A stretch of DNA of 64,000 nucleotides from Thermogemmata fonticola. Lineage in GTDB: Bacteria > Planctomycetota > Planctomycetia > Gemmatales > Gemmataceae. Positions 47,025-55,143 of this stretch are shown here, in pieces. Location of the stretch: the NCBI RefSeq assembly GCF_013694095.1, contig NZ_JACEFB010000020.1, positions 1 to 64,000 of the forward strand. Reading direction: 5' to 3'. Each line of letters starts with the position of its first letter. The first letter of the stretch is position 1. A model generated the notes under the pieces. It was not told where the DNA came from and made no database searches. It was given only the letters and a program-made list of their open reading frames with translations. A program made the position numbers and the translations under genes.

Positions 47025-49001
47025 ATGACCACGACACTGCACGAGGACGAAGTGCTGGCGACGCCGGAGGAGGCGTACCAGTTGCGCGCCACAGCGGAAG
47101 GGCCGGCGGGTCGCTTGCCCCTGACGGCCGAATGGCTGCGGCAGGCCCCCAGCGGCGACATTTTCGGCTGGACCCAGAACGTGGGCATGGGCTGGCGTCC
47201 GGAGCGCCTCGGCGCGCCAGAGTTTTTGCTGCTGAGCACTCAGGGCGGCTTGCGCGCCGCCGACGGCACGCCCGTGGCCCTGGGCTTACACAGTGGGCAC
47301 TGGGAGGTGTCGCTGCTCGTCCAAGCCGCCGCCGAGGAATTGCAACGCCTCGGTTGCATCCCTTTCGCCGTGGCGGTGAGCGATCCCTGCGATGGCCGCA
47401 CTCAGGGCACCACCGGCATGTTCGACAGCCTGCCCTATCGCAACGACGCCGCCGTGGTCCTCCGCCGCCTCATGCGCAGCCTGCCCACCCGCCGCGGCGT
47501 CCTGGGAATCGCTACCTGCGACAAGGGACTGCCCGCGATGATGATGGCCCTGGCGTCCCAGCACGATCTGCCAGTGGTCCTCGTTCCCGGCGGCGTCATG
47601 CTGGCTGGCCCGGCGGAGCATGAGGATACGGCCAAGGTGCAAACCCTGGGCGTGCGCTTCGCGCATGGAGAAATCACGCTGGAGGAAGCCGCCGAAGCGG
47701 GCTGTCATGCCTGTGCCAGTCCCGGCGGGGGCTGCCAGTTCCTGGGCACCGCGGCCACCTCGCAGGTCGTTGCTGAAGCCTTGGGATTGACCCTGCCCCA
47801 TGCCGCCCTGTCCCCCTCCGGGCAGCCGATCTGGCTGGACTTGGCCCGCCGTTCCGCCCGCGCTTTGCTTCGCTTGGCCCAGCGCGGCCTGCGCGCTTGC
47901 GACCTCCTCACCGAAGCCGCTCTGCATAACGCCCTGGCCGTCTTCGCCGCTGTCGGCGGCAGCACCAATCTCGTCCTGCACCTGCCCGCCGTCGCCTTTC
48001 ACGCTGGTCTGCCCCGGCCCACCCTCGACGACTGGATCCGCATCAACCGCTCCGTGCCCCGCTTGGTCGACGCCTTGCCCAATGGCCCGATCGGCCATCC
48101 CACCGTGCGCGTCTTCCTGGCCGGCGGGGTGCCGGAAGTGATGCTCCACCTGCGCGAACTGAACTTGCTCCGCCTCGAGGCCCTGACGGCCAGCGGCTAC
48201 CCTCTCGCCCAAGTGCTGGATTGGTGGCAGCAGTCGCCGCGGCGGCACCGCCTGCGCCGATTCCTCCAGGAGCACGAAGGCATCGACCCGGACACGGTCA
48301 TCATGTCTCCTCAGCAGGCCCGCGCTCGCGGACTGACCAGCACCGTTACCTTCCCGCGAGGCAACCTCGCTCCTCAAGGCAGCGTCATCAAGTCCACGGC
48401 GATCGATCCAAGCGTGGTCGACCCCGACGGCGTCTATCGCAAAATCGGACCCGCAAAAGTCTTCATCCGCGAAAAGGATGCCATCGCCGCCATCAAGGAC
48501 GGGCGCATCGCTCCCGGCGATGTCCTGGTCCTCTGCTGCCGGGGACCGCTTGGCAGCGGCATGGAGGAAACCTATCAACTCACCTCCGCCCTGCGCTATC
48601 TGCCGTGGGGGAAGCAGGTTGCCTTGCTCACCGACGCCCGCTTCAGCGGCGTCTCCACGGGCGCCTGCATCGGCCATGTCGCCCCGGAAGCCCTCGCGGG
48701 CGGACCCATCGGCAAACTCCGCGACGGCGACCGCATCCAGATCATCATCGACCGCCATCGCCTGGAAGGGAGTGTGGACCTCGTCGGCGATGCCAATGGC
48801 ATCTATGGCCCGCAGTGGGGCGAGGCTGAATTGGCCCGCCGCCCGCCCCGGCCTGACCTGGCCCCCGATCCCGACCTGCCGGCCGATACCCGCCTCTGGG
48901 CCGTCCTCCAGCATCTCAGCGGCGGACCCTGGGCTGGCGCTGTCTATGATCCCCAGCGGCTCCTCGAAGTCCTCCAACCGCTCCTCTTACGCCAGAATTG
49001 A
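47025..49001 (+). CDS. YjhG/YagF-type dehydratase (IlvD/Edd superfamily)
   Basis: 658 residues, matching the length of the YjhG/YagF sugar-acid dehydratases (D-xylonate dehydratases in E. coli) rather than IlvD (about 560-615). Iron-sulfur dehydratase that converts an aldonic acid to a 2-keto-3-deoxy acid; cytoplasmic. Cluster-type cysteines appear in [34 protein letters not shown] and [16 protein letters not shown]. Further family phrases are [14 protein letters not shown] and [18 protein letters not shown]. The ribosome binding site is weak. An HpaI-type aldolase that could act on such products is encoded at 4577, but distance precludes an operon. Tandem 12-bp repeats straddle the stop codon. 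Confidence 0.88.
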   Translation: MTTTLHEDEVLATPEEAYQLRATAEGPAGRLPLTAEWLRQAPSGDIFGWTQNVGMGWRPERLGAPEFLLLSTQGGLRAADGTPVALGLHSGHWEVSLLVQAAAEELQRLGCIPFAVAVSDPCDGRTQGTTGMFDSLPYRNDAAVVLRRLMRSLPTRRGVLGIATCDKGLPAMMMALASQHDLPVVLVPGGVMLAGPAEHEDTAKVQTLGVRFAHGEITLEEAAEAGCHACASPGGGCQFLGTAATSQVVAEALGLTLPHAALSPSGQPIWLDLARRSARALLRLAQRGLRACDLLTEAALHNALAVFAAVGGSTNLVLHLPAVAFHAGLPRPTLDDWIRINRSVPRLVDALPNGPIGHPTVRVFLAGGVPEVMLHLRELNLLRLEALTASGYPLAQVLDWWQQSPRRHRLRRFLQEHEGIDPDTVIMSPQQARARGLTSTVTFPRGNLAPQGSVIKSTAIDPSVVDPDGVYRKIGPAKVFIREKDAIAAIKDGRIAPGDVLVLCCRGPLGSGMEETYQLTSALRYLPWGKQVALLTDARFSGVSTGACIGHVAPEALAGGPIGKLRDGDRIQIIIDRHRLEGSVDLVGDANGIYGPQWGEAELARRPPRPDLAPDPDLPADTRLWAVLQHLSGGPWAGAVYDPQRLLEVLQPLLLRQN

Positions 49002-49013
49002 CGCCAGAATTGA
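48990..49013 (+). repeat. 12-bp tandem duplication at the dehydratase stop
   Basis: CGCCAGAATTGA occurs twice back to back; the first copy carries the gene's stop codon and the second repeats it 12 bases later in the same frame. Confidence 0.85.
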
Positions 49014-49330
49014 CACCGCTTTGCGCTTTCCCTGGGCCACTTCCTCCCTCGCCGCTTCCCTCGTCTTTTGTCCCACAGGCCAGCCCTCGCCGCGCTGACA
49101 AAGGTATGCCTGGAACCAGCAGCCCCGGCTTCCCCGGCCCGCCGCCTCGTCCTTCAACCCCGCCGAATTGTTATGCCGAGATGGAAAAATCTGGTCGGAC
49201 ATACGCTGCGAGCAACACAAGCGGACCCGGAAATCCGCTGCCGCCACTTTTTGCCGCTTGTTTTTCCGACACCAGCAGCGTCAAAAAGATAAAATGGCAA
49301 TACACAGGTTTCTCTGGGGAAGCCGCGATC
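49014..49330. other. intergenic region upstream of the FHA gene
   Basis: About 317 bases. The FHA frame stays open through it, but the translated sequence is Pro-rich and unstructured and I take it as leader. The segment 49240-49310 is AT-richer, with CAAAAAGATAAAATGG, and may hold the promoter. Nothing else seen. Confidence 0.4.
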
Positions 49331-49789
49331 ATGCGTGCCGTGCTGATTCCGCTCGACGGCGGACTGCCCATCGAACTGACGAAGGAACTCGTCCTGATCG
49401 GCCGGGATGAAGAATGTGACGTGCGCCTGGAACAAAAGAGCATCTCCAAGCTGCATTGCGTGATTGTCAAAAGCGATGGCGTGCTGCTGTTGCGCGACTT
49501 GGGCAGCACCAATGGCACCCGCGTCAACGGCCAGCGCGTCCGCCGGGCTGCCCTGCTGCCCAATGACATCCTGGCCTTGGCCAACGTCAAGTTCCGCGTC
49601 TATTACGGTCCCGATGCTGCCGGCCAACCCCCGCCGGAAGCCATCCCCTCCGACCGCACCCTCGACGAAAGCGATCAGACCGCCTTCCCCGCCGTTCCCA
49701 ATCCCCTGCCCGATGTTTATCCCCCCGATCCCTCCGGCATGCCAGGAAGCGGCCCTGTCGCTCCGCCTCCCCCGCGACCGCAGAACTGA
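49331..49789 (+). CDS. small FHA-domain protein
   Basis: 152 residues from ATG 49331. One forkhead-associated domain (about 5-95) with the phosphothreonine-binding landmarks IGRDEECDVRLEQKSISKLHC (GR, S, H split over the loop) and LRDLGSTNGTRVNGQRV, then a Pro-rich tail. It should bind phosphothreonine peptides, and the Ser/Thr kinase encoded at 55144 is a plausible distant source. Cytoplasmic. It is not in an operon with a kinase. Convergent with glnA. Confidence 0.93.
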   Translation: MRAVLIPLDGGLPIELTKELVLIGRDEECDVRLEQKSISKLHCVIVKSDGVLLLRDLGSTNGTRVNGQRVRRAALLPNDILALANVKFRVYYGPDAAGQPPPEAIPSDRTLDESDQTAFPAVPNPLPDVYPPDPSGMPGSGPVAPPPPRPQN

Positions 49790-49842
49790 AGCCGTTGGCC
49801 TTCCCCGCTCAGCTTTTCCCGATCCGCCAGCAGCAGCCACTC

Positions 49843-51303
49843 CTACAGGTCGAAGTACAAGGCGAACTCATACGGATGCGGGCGCATCCGCAGGGGCGCC
49901 ACTTCATATGTCCGCTTGTAGTCGATCCACGTCTCGATGACGTCCTCGGTAAAAACCCCTCCTTGCAGCAGGAAATCGTGGTCGCGCTCCAGGGCGCTCA
50001 GGGCCTCATCAAGGGTTTGCGGCGTCCGCGGCACGTCCTGCAACTCCTCCGGCGGCAGATCGTAAATGTCCTTGTCCAGGGGCGGACCCGGATGAATCTT
50101 GTTGCGGATGCCATCGAGCATCGCCATGAGCATCGCGGCAAACGCCAGATACGGATTGGCCGTTCCATCCGGCACCCGGTACTCCAGGCGCTTCGACTCC
50201 GGACGGGCCGAATAGACCGGAATCCGCACCGCCGCCGAACGATTCCGCTGGCTGTACGCCAAATGCACCGGTGCCTCGTACCCCGGCACCAGCCGCTTGT
50301 AACTGTTCGTCGTCGGATTGGTGATGGCACACAACGCCGGCGCATGACGCAGCAAACCGCCTAAGGCGTACATCGCCATCTCCGACAGATTCGAATAATC
50401 GCTGCCGTAAAACAGATTCTGCCCGTTCTTCCACAGCGACACGTGGACATGCATGCCGCTGCCGTAGTCCTCAAACAGCGGCTTGGGCATGAAGGTGGCC
50501 ACCTTATTGTGCCGCCGGGCCACGTTCTTGACCACGTACTTGTACTTCAGCACCTGATCCGCCATCGCCACCAATTCGTCGTAGTGGATGTTGATGGCGC
50601 ATTGTCCCCCGCTGGCCTTCTCGTGATGATGGCTTTCCACTCGCAGGCCGCATTCCTCCATCGCCAGCATCATCTCACTGCGCAGATCGTGCAGCGAATC
50701 CGCCGGCGGACAGGGGAAATACCCTTGCCGGTGCGGTATCTTGCCCCCCAGATTCGGCCCTTCCTGCCGCCCGCTGTTCCAAATCCCCTCGGCGCTGTCC
50801 ACCCAGTAAAACGCCGCATGCGCCGTCTGCTCGTATCGCACCTCGTCGAAAATGAAAAACTCCAGCGACGGACCGAAACAGGCCGTGTCTGCCACCCCCT
50901 GCTGCCGCATGTAATGCACCGCCTTACGCGCCACATTCCGCGGGTCCCGGCTGTAATCCTCCCGTGTCAGCGGGTCCTGAATGTTGCAGATCATCGCCAG
51001 CGTCCGCTCCCGCGCGAACGGATCGAGAAACAACGTGTCCGGTTGCGGCACCAGCAGCATGTCGGACTCATTGATCGCCTGCCAGCCTCGCAAACTCGAC
51101 GCGTCGAAACCGTAACCCTCCTCGAATATCTCCTCCGTCAGTGCGGCGGCAGGGATCGTGAAATGCTTCCACTGGCCGGGGAAATCCATGAAGCGCAGGT
51201 CCACCGCCTTCACCTCATGCTCCCGCAAATAAGCCAGCACTTCCCGCGGCGTCCGTGGTGCTTCGCGATGCGGCACGATGGCGACCCCCTTGGGGAGAGG
51301 CAT
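49843..51303 (-). CDS. glnA: glutamine synthetase type I
   Basis: 486 residues; ATP-dependent synthesis of glutamine from glutamate and ammonia, cytoplasmic dodecamer. Landmarks: DFPGQWKHFTIP and EEGYGFDASSLRGWQAI near the N-terminus, ACFGPSLEFFIFDEVRY, the ESHHHEKASGGQCAIN segment, the ATP/ammonia region FMPKPLFEDYGSGMHVHVSL, NRSAAVRIP and RPESKRLEYRVPDGTANPYL. The adenylylation Tyr is conserved (KDIYDLPPEEL, Tyr 414), so GlnE-type control is possible. No P-II gene is adjacent. The start at 51303 fits the family. Confidence 0.96.
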   Translation of the reverse strand: MPLPKGVAIVPHREAPRTPREVLAYLREHEVKAVDLRFMDFPGQWKHFTIPAAALTEEIFEEGYGFDASSLRGWQAINESDMLLVPQPDTLFLDPFARERTLAMICNIQDPLTREDYSRDPRNVARKAVHYMRQQGVADTACFGPSLEFFIFDEVRYEQTAHAAFYWVDSAEGIWNSGRQEGPNLGGKIPHRQGYFPCPPADSLHDLRSEMMLAMEECGLRVESHHHEKASGGQCAINIHYDELVAMADQVLKYKYVVKNVARRHNKVATFMPKPLFEDYGSGMHVHVSLWKNGQNLFYGSDYSNLSEMAMYALGGLLRHAPALCAITNPTTNSYKRLVPGYEAPVHLAYSQRNRSAAVRIPVYSARPESKRLEYRVPDGTANPYLAFAAMLMAMLDGIRNKIHPGPPLDKDIYDLPPEELQDVPRTPQTLDEALSALERDHDFLLQGGVFTEDVIETWIDYKRTYEVAPLRMRPHPYEFALYFDL

Positions 51304-51527
51304 CGGTTGTTGTAAACGGACATCCCGCCGCTTGCAAGGGAGCCGGCGCAGCCGCTCCGCTCGCCGACCGCCGCCAAGGCCGACTCTGGAACCGCCGACT
51401 CTCCCTCACTCACCGCTCAGATGGACAAGGGGACATGGAAGCTCCACCCTGGACCACTCTCAGACTAAACGAGCTGTTCCGATTCAGGGTGAAGCGAAGG
51501 TGAAAAGGGTTTTGGGACCGCGTGCTG

Positions 51528-52394
51528 TCACCAGTCGGGGCCGAGGACCTCGCCGCCGTTGGGAGTCACCGCCGCCCAGAACGTCTGCGGACTGATCTGA
51601 GGAGAGATCATCCGCACGCTGCCGTCTGCCAGTCCTGCCAACAGGCCATGCGTGTAGGGACTCTGAGGAATGCGGGGGTCGGCCTCCTCGATCTTGGGAC
51701 GGAGCTGGAAGGTCACGCTCTGCGCCTCCGCCGACCCCGGCAAGACATCGCCATAAAACGGATTGGCAAATGCGGCTGGACGCATTTCGATAGTCATATT
51801 GACACCATCAATGTCGATAGGAGGTACAGGGGGCAAAACAATATTTATTTCCATACCCCATGATCGTAACATACGATATATATCTTGATCACTTCTCTTC
51901 ATCTTCTTGTTGGCATAACAGGTTGTGATCTCGATGGTGTTGGACATGCCATCACGAATCAAGGCTGATCGATTAGCATGGAATTCCTTGTAAATCTGAG
52001 CATTGATGCAGTAACTCGCCACTCCAATTCTTTGAATGGCAAGGGAGGGATCATCCTCGTTCAGATAGGGCGGCATCACTTCGGCACCCCACAAGGCCTC
52101 TCCTTTGGGTCCGTTCGGGAGCATCTTCTCGTAGTATGCACCGCGCTCCATGTAGGGGAGAATTTCCACGAAGATGCTGTTGTAGCCAATGCGGTCATGG
52201 TTATCGGCATACATATGGATCGCCAGCGCGATCTGTCTAACCTTGTTTTTCTCCCGCGTCACGGAGGCGCTGAGCCGCACCTTCTGCACCGCGGGCAGGA
52301 GCAAGGCCAGCAGGATCGCCACAATGGCAACCGCTACCAGGAACTCCAGCAGGCTGAGCGCCGGGCGTCTTTCTGACATTTGGAAAGGGATCAT
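51528..52394 (-). CDS. DUF1559 pseudopilin-like protein, copy A
   Basis: 288 residues; last in transcription order of three tandem copies. Prepilin-like N-terminus: RPALSLLEFLVAVAIVAILL with Glu at position +5 of the putative mature protein and Ala rather than Gly before the cleavage site, then ALLLPAVQKVR. DUF1559 C-terminus: HGLLAGLADGSVRMISPQIS (H-x9-DG) and NGGEVLGPDW. Probably processed by a prepilin peptidase and inserted in the inner membrane or a pilus-like fibre; role unknown in the family. Differs from copies B and C only in a patch (KKMKRSDQDIYRMLRSWGME to DIDGVNMTIEM), and from C in the N-terminal 55 residues. Confidence 0.93.
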   Translation of the reverse strand: MIPFQMSERRPALSLLEFLVAVAIVAILLALLLPAVQKVRLSASVTREKNKVRQIALAIHMYADNHDRIGYNSIFVEILPYMERGAYYEKMLPNGPKGEALWGAEVMPPYLNEDDPSLAIQRIGVASYCINAQIYKEFHANRSALIRDGMSNTIEITTCYANKKMKRSDQDIYRMLRSWGMEINIVLPPVPPIDIDGVNMTIEMRPAAFANPFYGDVLPGSAEAQSVTFQLRPKIEEADPRIPQSPYTHGLLAGLADGSVRMISPQISPQTFWAAVTPNGGEVLGPDW

Positions 52395-52412
52395 GGTTGT
52401 GCCCTCGTGCTG

Positions 52413-53276
52413 TCACCAGTCGGGGCCGAGGACTTCGCCGCCGTTGGGAGTCACCGCCGCCCAGAACGTCTGCGGACTGATCTGCGGGGAGATCATCCGC
52501 ACGCTGCCGTCTGCCAGTCCTGCCAACAGGCCATGCGTGTAGGGACTCTGAGGAATGCGGGGGTCGGCCTCCTCGATCTTGGGACGGAGCTGGAAGGTCA
52601 CGCTCTGCGCCTCCGCCGACCCCGGCAAGACATCGCCATAAAACGGATTGGCAAATGCGGCTGGACGAAATTCAAGAGTAAATTGTATACCATTAATGGT
52701 GATAGGAGGTGAGGGTCGAATAAAATTTATCTCGAAGCCCCAAAATCTTTTGACATCATGCTGTGAATATTGTCCGTTTTGTTTCATTATGTTGGCATAA
52801 CAGGTTGTGATCTCGATGGTGTTGGACATGCCATCACGAATCAAGGCTGATCGATTAGCATGGAATTCCTTGTAAATCTGAGCATTGATGCAGTAACTCG
52901 CCACTCCAATTCTTTGAATGGCAAGGGAGGGATCATCCTCGTTCAGATAGGGCGGCATCACTTCGGCACCCCACAAGGCCTCTCCTTTGGGTCCGTTCGG
53001 GAGCATCTTCTCGTAGTATGCACCGCGCTCCATGTAGGGGAGAATTTCCACGAAGATGCTGTTGTAGCCAATGCGGTCATGGTTATCGGCATACATATGG
53101 ATCGCCAGCGCGATCTGTCTAACCTTGTTTTTCTCCCGCGTCACGGAGGCGCTGAGCCGCACCTTCTGCACCGCGGGCAGGAGCAAGGCCAGCAGGATCG
53201 CCACAATGGCAACCGCTACCAGGAACTCCAGCAGGCTGAGCGCCGGGCGTCTTTCTGACATTTGGAAAGGGATCAT
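52413..53276 (-). CDS. DUF1559 pseudopilin-like protein, copy B (hybrid)
   Basis: 287 residues, middle copy. Its first ~75 residues match copy A (MIPFQMSERRPALS, VRLSASVTREKNKVRQIALA). Its variable patch matches copy C (IMKQNGQYSQHDVKRFWGFE, TINGIQFTLEF). Everything else is common to all three. The leader is the same as in copy A, including an 18-base spacer to the preceding copy. Family features as in copy A: class III-like leader with Ala before the cut, DUF1559 body, H-x9-DG motif. Confidence 0.93.
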   Translation of the reverse strand: MIPFQMSERRPALSLLEFLVAVAIVAILLALLLPAVQKVRLSASVTREKNKVRQIALAIHMYADNHDRIGYNSIFVEILPYMERGAYYEKMLPNGPKGEALWGAEVMPPYLNEDDPSLAIQRIGVASYCINAQIYKEFHANRSALIRDGMSNTIEITTCYANIMKQNGQYSQHDVKRFWGFEINFIRPSPPITINGIQFTLEFRPAAFANPFYGDVLPGSAEAQSVTFQLRPKIEEADPRIPQSPYTHGLLAGLADGSVRMISPQISPQTFWAAVTPNGGEVLGPDW

Positions 53277-53294
53277 GGTTGTGCCCTCGTGCTG

Positions 53295-54161
53295 TCACCA
53301 GTCGGGGCCGAGGACTTCGCCGCCGTTGGGAGTCACCGCCGCCCAGAACGTCTGCGGACTGATCTGCGGGGAGATCATCCGCACGCTGCCGTCTGCCAGT
53401 CCTGCCAACAGGCCATGCGTGTAGGGACTCTGAGGAATGCGGGGGTCGGCCTCCTCGATCTTGGGACGGAGCTGGAAGGTCACGCTCTGCGCCTCCGCCG
53501 ACCCCGGCAAGACATCGCCATAAAACGGATTGGCAAATGCGGCTGGACGAAATTCAAGAGTAAATTGTATACCATTAATGGTGATAGGAGGTGAGGGTCG
53601 AATAAAATTTATCTCGAAGCCCCAAAATCTTTTGACATCATGCTGTGAATATTGTCCGTTTTGTTTCATTATGTTGGCATAACAGGTTGTGATCTCGATG
53701 GTGTTGGACATGCCATCACGAATCAAGGCTGATCGATTAGCATGGAATTCCTTGTAAATCTGAGCATTGATGCAGTAACTCGCCACTCCAATTCTTTGAA
53801 TGGCAAGGGAGGGATCATCCTCGTTCAGATAGGGCGGCATCACTTCGGCACCCCACAAGGCCTCTCCTTTGGGTCCGTTCGGGAGCATCTTCTCGTAGTA
53901 TGCACCGCGCTCCATGTAGGGGAGAATTTCCACGAAGATGCTGTTGTAGCCGATGCGGTCATGGTTATCGGCATACATATGGATCGCCAGCGTGATCTGT
54001 TTGACCTTGTTTTTCTCCCGCAGCAGAGAAGCAGCCGAGCGCACCTTCTGCACCGCGGGCAGGAGGAGGGCCAGCAGGATCGCCACAATGGCAACCGCCA
54101 CCAGGAACTCCAGCAGGCTGAGCGCCGGGCGTGTATTAGACTTCAGCACACTATGCAACAT
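53295..54161 (-). CDS. DUF1559 pseudopilin-like protein, copy C
   Basis: 288 residues, first in transcription order. The N-terminus (MLHSVLKSNTRPALS, VRSAASLLREKNKVKQITLA) differs from A and B, the rest equals B. Upstream lies AATTGATTTCTCCTTGTC on the plus strand, so the transcript has GGAGAAATC (complement) as ribosome binding site. This copy probably carries the promoter for the array; B and A follow after 18-base spacers with no room for their own promoters. Confidence 0.93.
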   Translation of the reverse strand: MLHSVLKSNTRPALSLLEFLVAVAIVAILLALLLPAVQKVRSAASLLREKNKVKQITLAIHMYADNHDRIGYNSIFVEILPYMERGAYYEKMLPNGPKGEALWGAEVMPPYLNEDDPSLAIQRIGVASYCINAQIYKEFHANRSALIRDGMSNTIEITTCYANIMKQNGQYSQHDVKRFWGFEINFIRPSPPITINGIQFTLEFRPAAFANPFYGDVLPGSAEAQSVTFQLRPKIEEADPRIPQSPYTHGLLAGLADGSVRMISPQISPQTFWAAVTPNGGEVLGPDW

Positions 54162-54197
54162 AATTGATTTCTCCTTGTCAGTTAATTCCTCAAAATT

Positions 54198-54554
54198 TTA
54201 TTTTACATTTATCGTTACCACCTTTGTTGTATTTTCGACCTTCTCATTATTTTCATTTCTAGCCTCTATGTAAGCCCAGCATTCATAATCTCCGGCTGGA
54301 TTAACTAACAACTTTTGTTGCCATTTTTTATTGACAAAATCTAAATATACTGAATTATAAAATATTTGACCATTAGCTTTACATCTCGCCATAAACAACA
54401 TCATTGAAAGTCTTTCGCCCTTTTCTAGGTTATACGTACCTGAACCTTCGATCGTTAGCGGCATGTTGTTCGGATTGGGGACGGGGCTGTTGGGGTCGAA
54501 AGCGATGTCGGCACCGAGCAAGCAGCAGAGGGTCAATCCGAGGAGGAAACACAT
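54198..54554 (-). CDS. small AT-rich secreted protein of unknown function
   Basis: 118 residues from ATG 54554. The hydrophobic start (CFLLGLTLCCLLGADIAFDP) is a signal peptide. The mature part is beta-rich (GSGTYNLEKGERLSMMLFMA, GQIFYNSVYLDFVNKKWQQK, GDYECWAYIEARNENNEKVE). The nearest good Shine-Dalgarno sequence (GGGGAGGAG) lies about 30 bases upstream of this ATG; a start at an in-frame ATT or CTG between them would give a basic n-region (SRLSRKA), so the exact start is open. Base composition is much lower in GC than the neighbours, suggesting recent acquisition or relaxed selection. It sits directly upstream of the DUF1559 array on the same strand, so they may be co-transcribed. Confidence 0.65.
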   Translation of the reverse strand: MCFLLGLTLCCLLGADIAFDPNSPVPNPNNMPLTIEGSGTYNLEKGERLSMMLFMARCKANGQIFYNSVYLDFVNKKWQQKLLVNPAGDYECWAYIEARNENNEKVENTTKVVTINVK

Positions 54555-54774
54555 AGCCTTCCGGCTCAGGCGGCTAATTTTTGCTCCTCCCCGTGGTGTG
54601 ACGAACCGTTGACATGGCAAGACCTCCTCCCGAGACTTTGGAACTCCGATGAGAGACGGATGGGAAAGGTTCCTCCCCAACGAACCGGGAGACATTCGAT
54701 CCGACAATGGAGATGGGCAGTATCGGATCAAACTGGGAACATAACGAATCTCCCGCAAGCGGTCAAGAGGAATT

Positions 54775-54791
54775 GGCAAAAATTTTTTGCC
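54775..54791. promoter_or_regulatory. AT-centred palindrome GGCAAAAATTTTTTGCC
   Basis: A 17-base near-perfect inverted repeat (8-base arms with one extra T). It stands in a divergent intergenic region and could be an operator or a small stem-loop with T-run. Function unproven. Confidence 0.4.
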
Positions 54792-54883
54792 GGTTTAAAG
54801 TCTTGGTATCCTTGGATGTTGCGCTACAAGAGCGGGTCAGTCCGACGAAAGGGAGGGACGACGCACGGGGCCAGGCCGCGGGT

Positions 54884-54923
54884 GGTGATGCTGGAGGGAT
54901 TAGGTGGTGCTGGAGGGATTAGG
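54884..54923 (+). repeat. 20-bp tandem duplication
   Basis: GGTGATGCTGGAGGGATTAG followed directly by GTGGTGCTGGAGGGATTAGG. Intergenic. Confidence 0.75.
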
Positions 54924-55143
54924 CTGCCCAAGGGGGCCTCCGGGCGGCGAGGGGGACGGGGAAAAAGGCTCCACCTTCGGATCAGGATCAGGCGGTGCCG
55001 CTTCCCCTTTCACTCACTCAGGTGTGAGGTAGAATACATCCCAGAAGAGGAAAGAGAGGCGGAACCCGATCGACCTTGGAGCACGGCACCATTGAAGTGG
55101 AGAAATCGCAAGCGGCGTTGGGGTTTCCGGCGGGAGAAAAAGC

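Larger units (their letters stand above)
51518..54150 (-). repeat. tandem triplication, unit about 882 bp
   Basis: Three head-to-tail units, offset by 882 and 885 bases, near-identical over most of their length. The units differ in a 125-128-bp patch (51781-51908, 52666-52790, 53548-53672) and in the 5' part of copy C. Confidence 0.95.
54555..55143. other. divergent intergenic region
   Basis: About 590 bases between the small secreted gene (leftward) and the kinase (rightward). Contains an AT-rich palindrome (54775-54791) and a 20-bp tandem duplication (54884-54923). No convincing gene. Confidence 0.5.

Noticed and set aside
47025-49001. ilvD, dihydroxy-acid dehydratase of branched-chain amino acid synthesis
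   Set aside because: Length (658 residues) and motif wording fit the YjhG/YagF sugar-acid dehydratases better than IlvD.
52413-53276. Plus-strand reading frames of identical sequence repeated three times across the DUF1559 array
   Set aside because: They are shadows of the minus-strand pseudopilin genes; they have no ribosome binding sites and no family resemblance.
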